Positions 63,027 to 64,000 of a stretch of 64,000 nucleotides of DNA are shown one piece after another. This DNA is from Rhopalosiphum padi (lineage: Eukaryota > Arthropoda > Insecta > Hemiptera > Aphididae), in the NCBI RefSeq assembly GCF_020882245.1, contig NC_083597.1:1212581-1276580 (forward strand), written 5' to 3'. The position numbers and the translations under genes are program-made. Within the stretch, counting starts at the first letter, position 1. Every line of letters begins with the position of its first letter. The notes beneath the pieces are model-generated. The model did no database searches. It had not been told where the DNA came from and worked only from the letters and a program-made list of their open reading frames with translations.

Positions 63027-64000
63027 TTAAACTGCTACTATTTTGCTAGGATCTACTTTGATGCGTAGAAATATTGTATCATCTTTAATGAATTGTCTTT
63101 TTTTTAATAGGGTTTCGTGTGACACAAATTTAGGAAAACCAAATCCAAGGCTATCTGGCTGCGTGCTTGGTCGTTGAAAATTCTCCCAAGATGGATCAGG
63201 CACAAAACTTTCAACTATGTTACATGGCTATAAAATGACAAAGGTAGTTGAAATATTAGTAATTTATATATATTTTACATTTGTACATAACCACTAGAAT
63301 AATATATTTGCACATTACAATGCAAATACAAGTTGCTTATCAATGTTTTTTTTTTTTAATTTATATTATATAGTATTTTAAAAGTTATTGTTTATATTGA
63401 CTGAAAATTATATTTATATTAATTATAGAAAAGTGTTATCAAAATTGATATTGGGTGTATTTTGATTATATTTGATGTTCTATTTTTAACTATTATTTTA
63501 GTTATCTCTATTATATTTATGCTATTTGTCCTTAGTACATCCAACTCTAATGTGCAAATATATATTTCATGGCAGGTTAGTTTCATAAATGTATACAATA
63601 TTTTTCAATACACACCTTCTCACTTTGGTCAAATAATGTGAAAGACACAGAATGTGAAAATGACCATTTCAGTAAAGCATCAAATTCACCTGGCAGTATT
63701 TTTATATAAACAGATACATGTGTGTTTTCACCAGATCCGTTGCCATTCAAAAACACCGATGCTTGCAACTTATACCCAAATTGGCTGGTATAGAACGGCG
63801 AACTAATGAGTTCTAGACCATCACCACATAATTTGTGCCGACCCTCTTCAAGTTTTTCCAGTACATCGCTGATTTTCCAAATTAGCGTACCTTTAAGTAA
63901 TAAAATATTTATAAGCAATTGATATTTAAATTTAATGTATTGTTTAAAAAATGTTATGTACCAGACTGATTAACAGCTAAGTTATTTATCACTTTTTTCA
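63027..64000 (-). CDS. TRAF4: TRAF4-like adaptor, C-terminal MATH domain (5' partial)
   Basis: Signalling adaptor of the TNF-receptor-associated factor family. Minus-strand exons in coding order: beyond the window edge to 63962, 63890-63616 and 63227-63027 (TAA). The part seen is the end of the linker (VINNLAVNQSG) and nearly all of the MATH/TRAF-C domain: TLIWKISDVLEKL, SSPFYTSQFGYKLQASVFLN, GNGSGENTHVSVYIKILPGE, FDALLKWSFSHSVSFTLFDQ, FVPDPSWENFQRP, LGFGFPKFVSHE, and FIKDDTIFLRIKV. The GNGSGE, PDPxWxNFQ(R/K)P and SLGFG(F/Y)PKF(V/I)SH wording fits TRAF4 rather than TRAF2/3/6. The RING, zinc fingers and coiled coil would lie to the right of the window. Confidence 0.9.

Noticed and set aside
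1..64000. CRISPR arrays, operons, tRNA and rRNA genes
   Set aside because: No regularly spaced direct repeats, no closely packed co-directional intronless genes, and no tRNA B-box or rRNA core sequence was recognised by eye. A covariance-model scan was not possible here.

Overview
This is eukaryotic nuclear DNA, almost certainly from an aphid or close hemipteran relative. It is very AT-rich. Its genes are split by GT-AG introns whose reading phases join without error, and the flanks and introns are dense with short inverted-repeat transposons, many with intact 8-bp target-site duplications typical of hAT elements. Nothing prokaryotic was seen: no operons, Shine-Dalgarno sites or CRISPR arrays. 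The species call is inference from composition, gene style and protein similarity.

Layout. At 1-6566 (+) lies the 3' two thirds of a TMTC3-type O-mannosyltransferase with TPR repeats. At 10775-15567 (+) is a SAXO/FAM154-like axonemal microtubule-binding protein. At 21354-23407 (-) is a spermine/polyamine oxidase. At 27749-32025 (+) is the mitochondrial inner-membrane protein LETM1. At 36120-39272 (+) is a predicted type II membrane protein whose ectodomain resembles a degenerate JmjC/cupin fold. At 47943-48330 (+) is a small secreted acidic, Tyr-rich protein, perhaps with a 5' non-coding exon near 41.6-41.9 kb. At 53042-56969 (-) is TAF9, head to head with METTL16 at 57923-62680 (+) across about 950 bp. 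At 63027-64000 (-) is the 3' end of a TRAF4-type gene. All exon boundaries given are my own splice reconstructions. Concatenated exons stay in frame, which is the main support for them.

Genes unite no single pathway: they are ordinary conserved housekeeping or signalling genes plus two poorly known ones. The intergenic space is the more unusual part. It holds an hAT transposase fossil carrying a nested MITE, a three-layer transposon nest inside METTL16 intron 2, a 35-bp and a 64-bp inverted-repeat insertion each bracketed by an 8-bp duplication, a roughly 400-bp foldback element, two copies of an ACAGxGTGATTC-ended element, a non-LTR retrotransposon remnant cut by an hAT insertion, and a MITE that ends 30 bp from a predicted splice acceptor. 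I found no convincing wholly new system. The best candidates for novelty are the JmjC-like membrane protein, the small secreted protein and the minimal MITEs.
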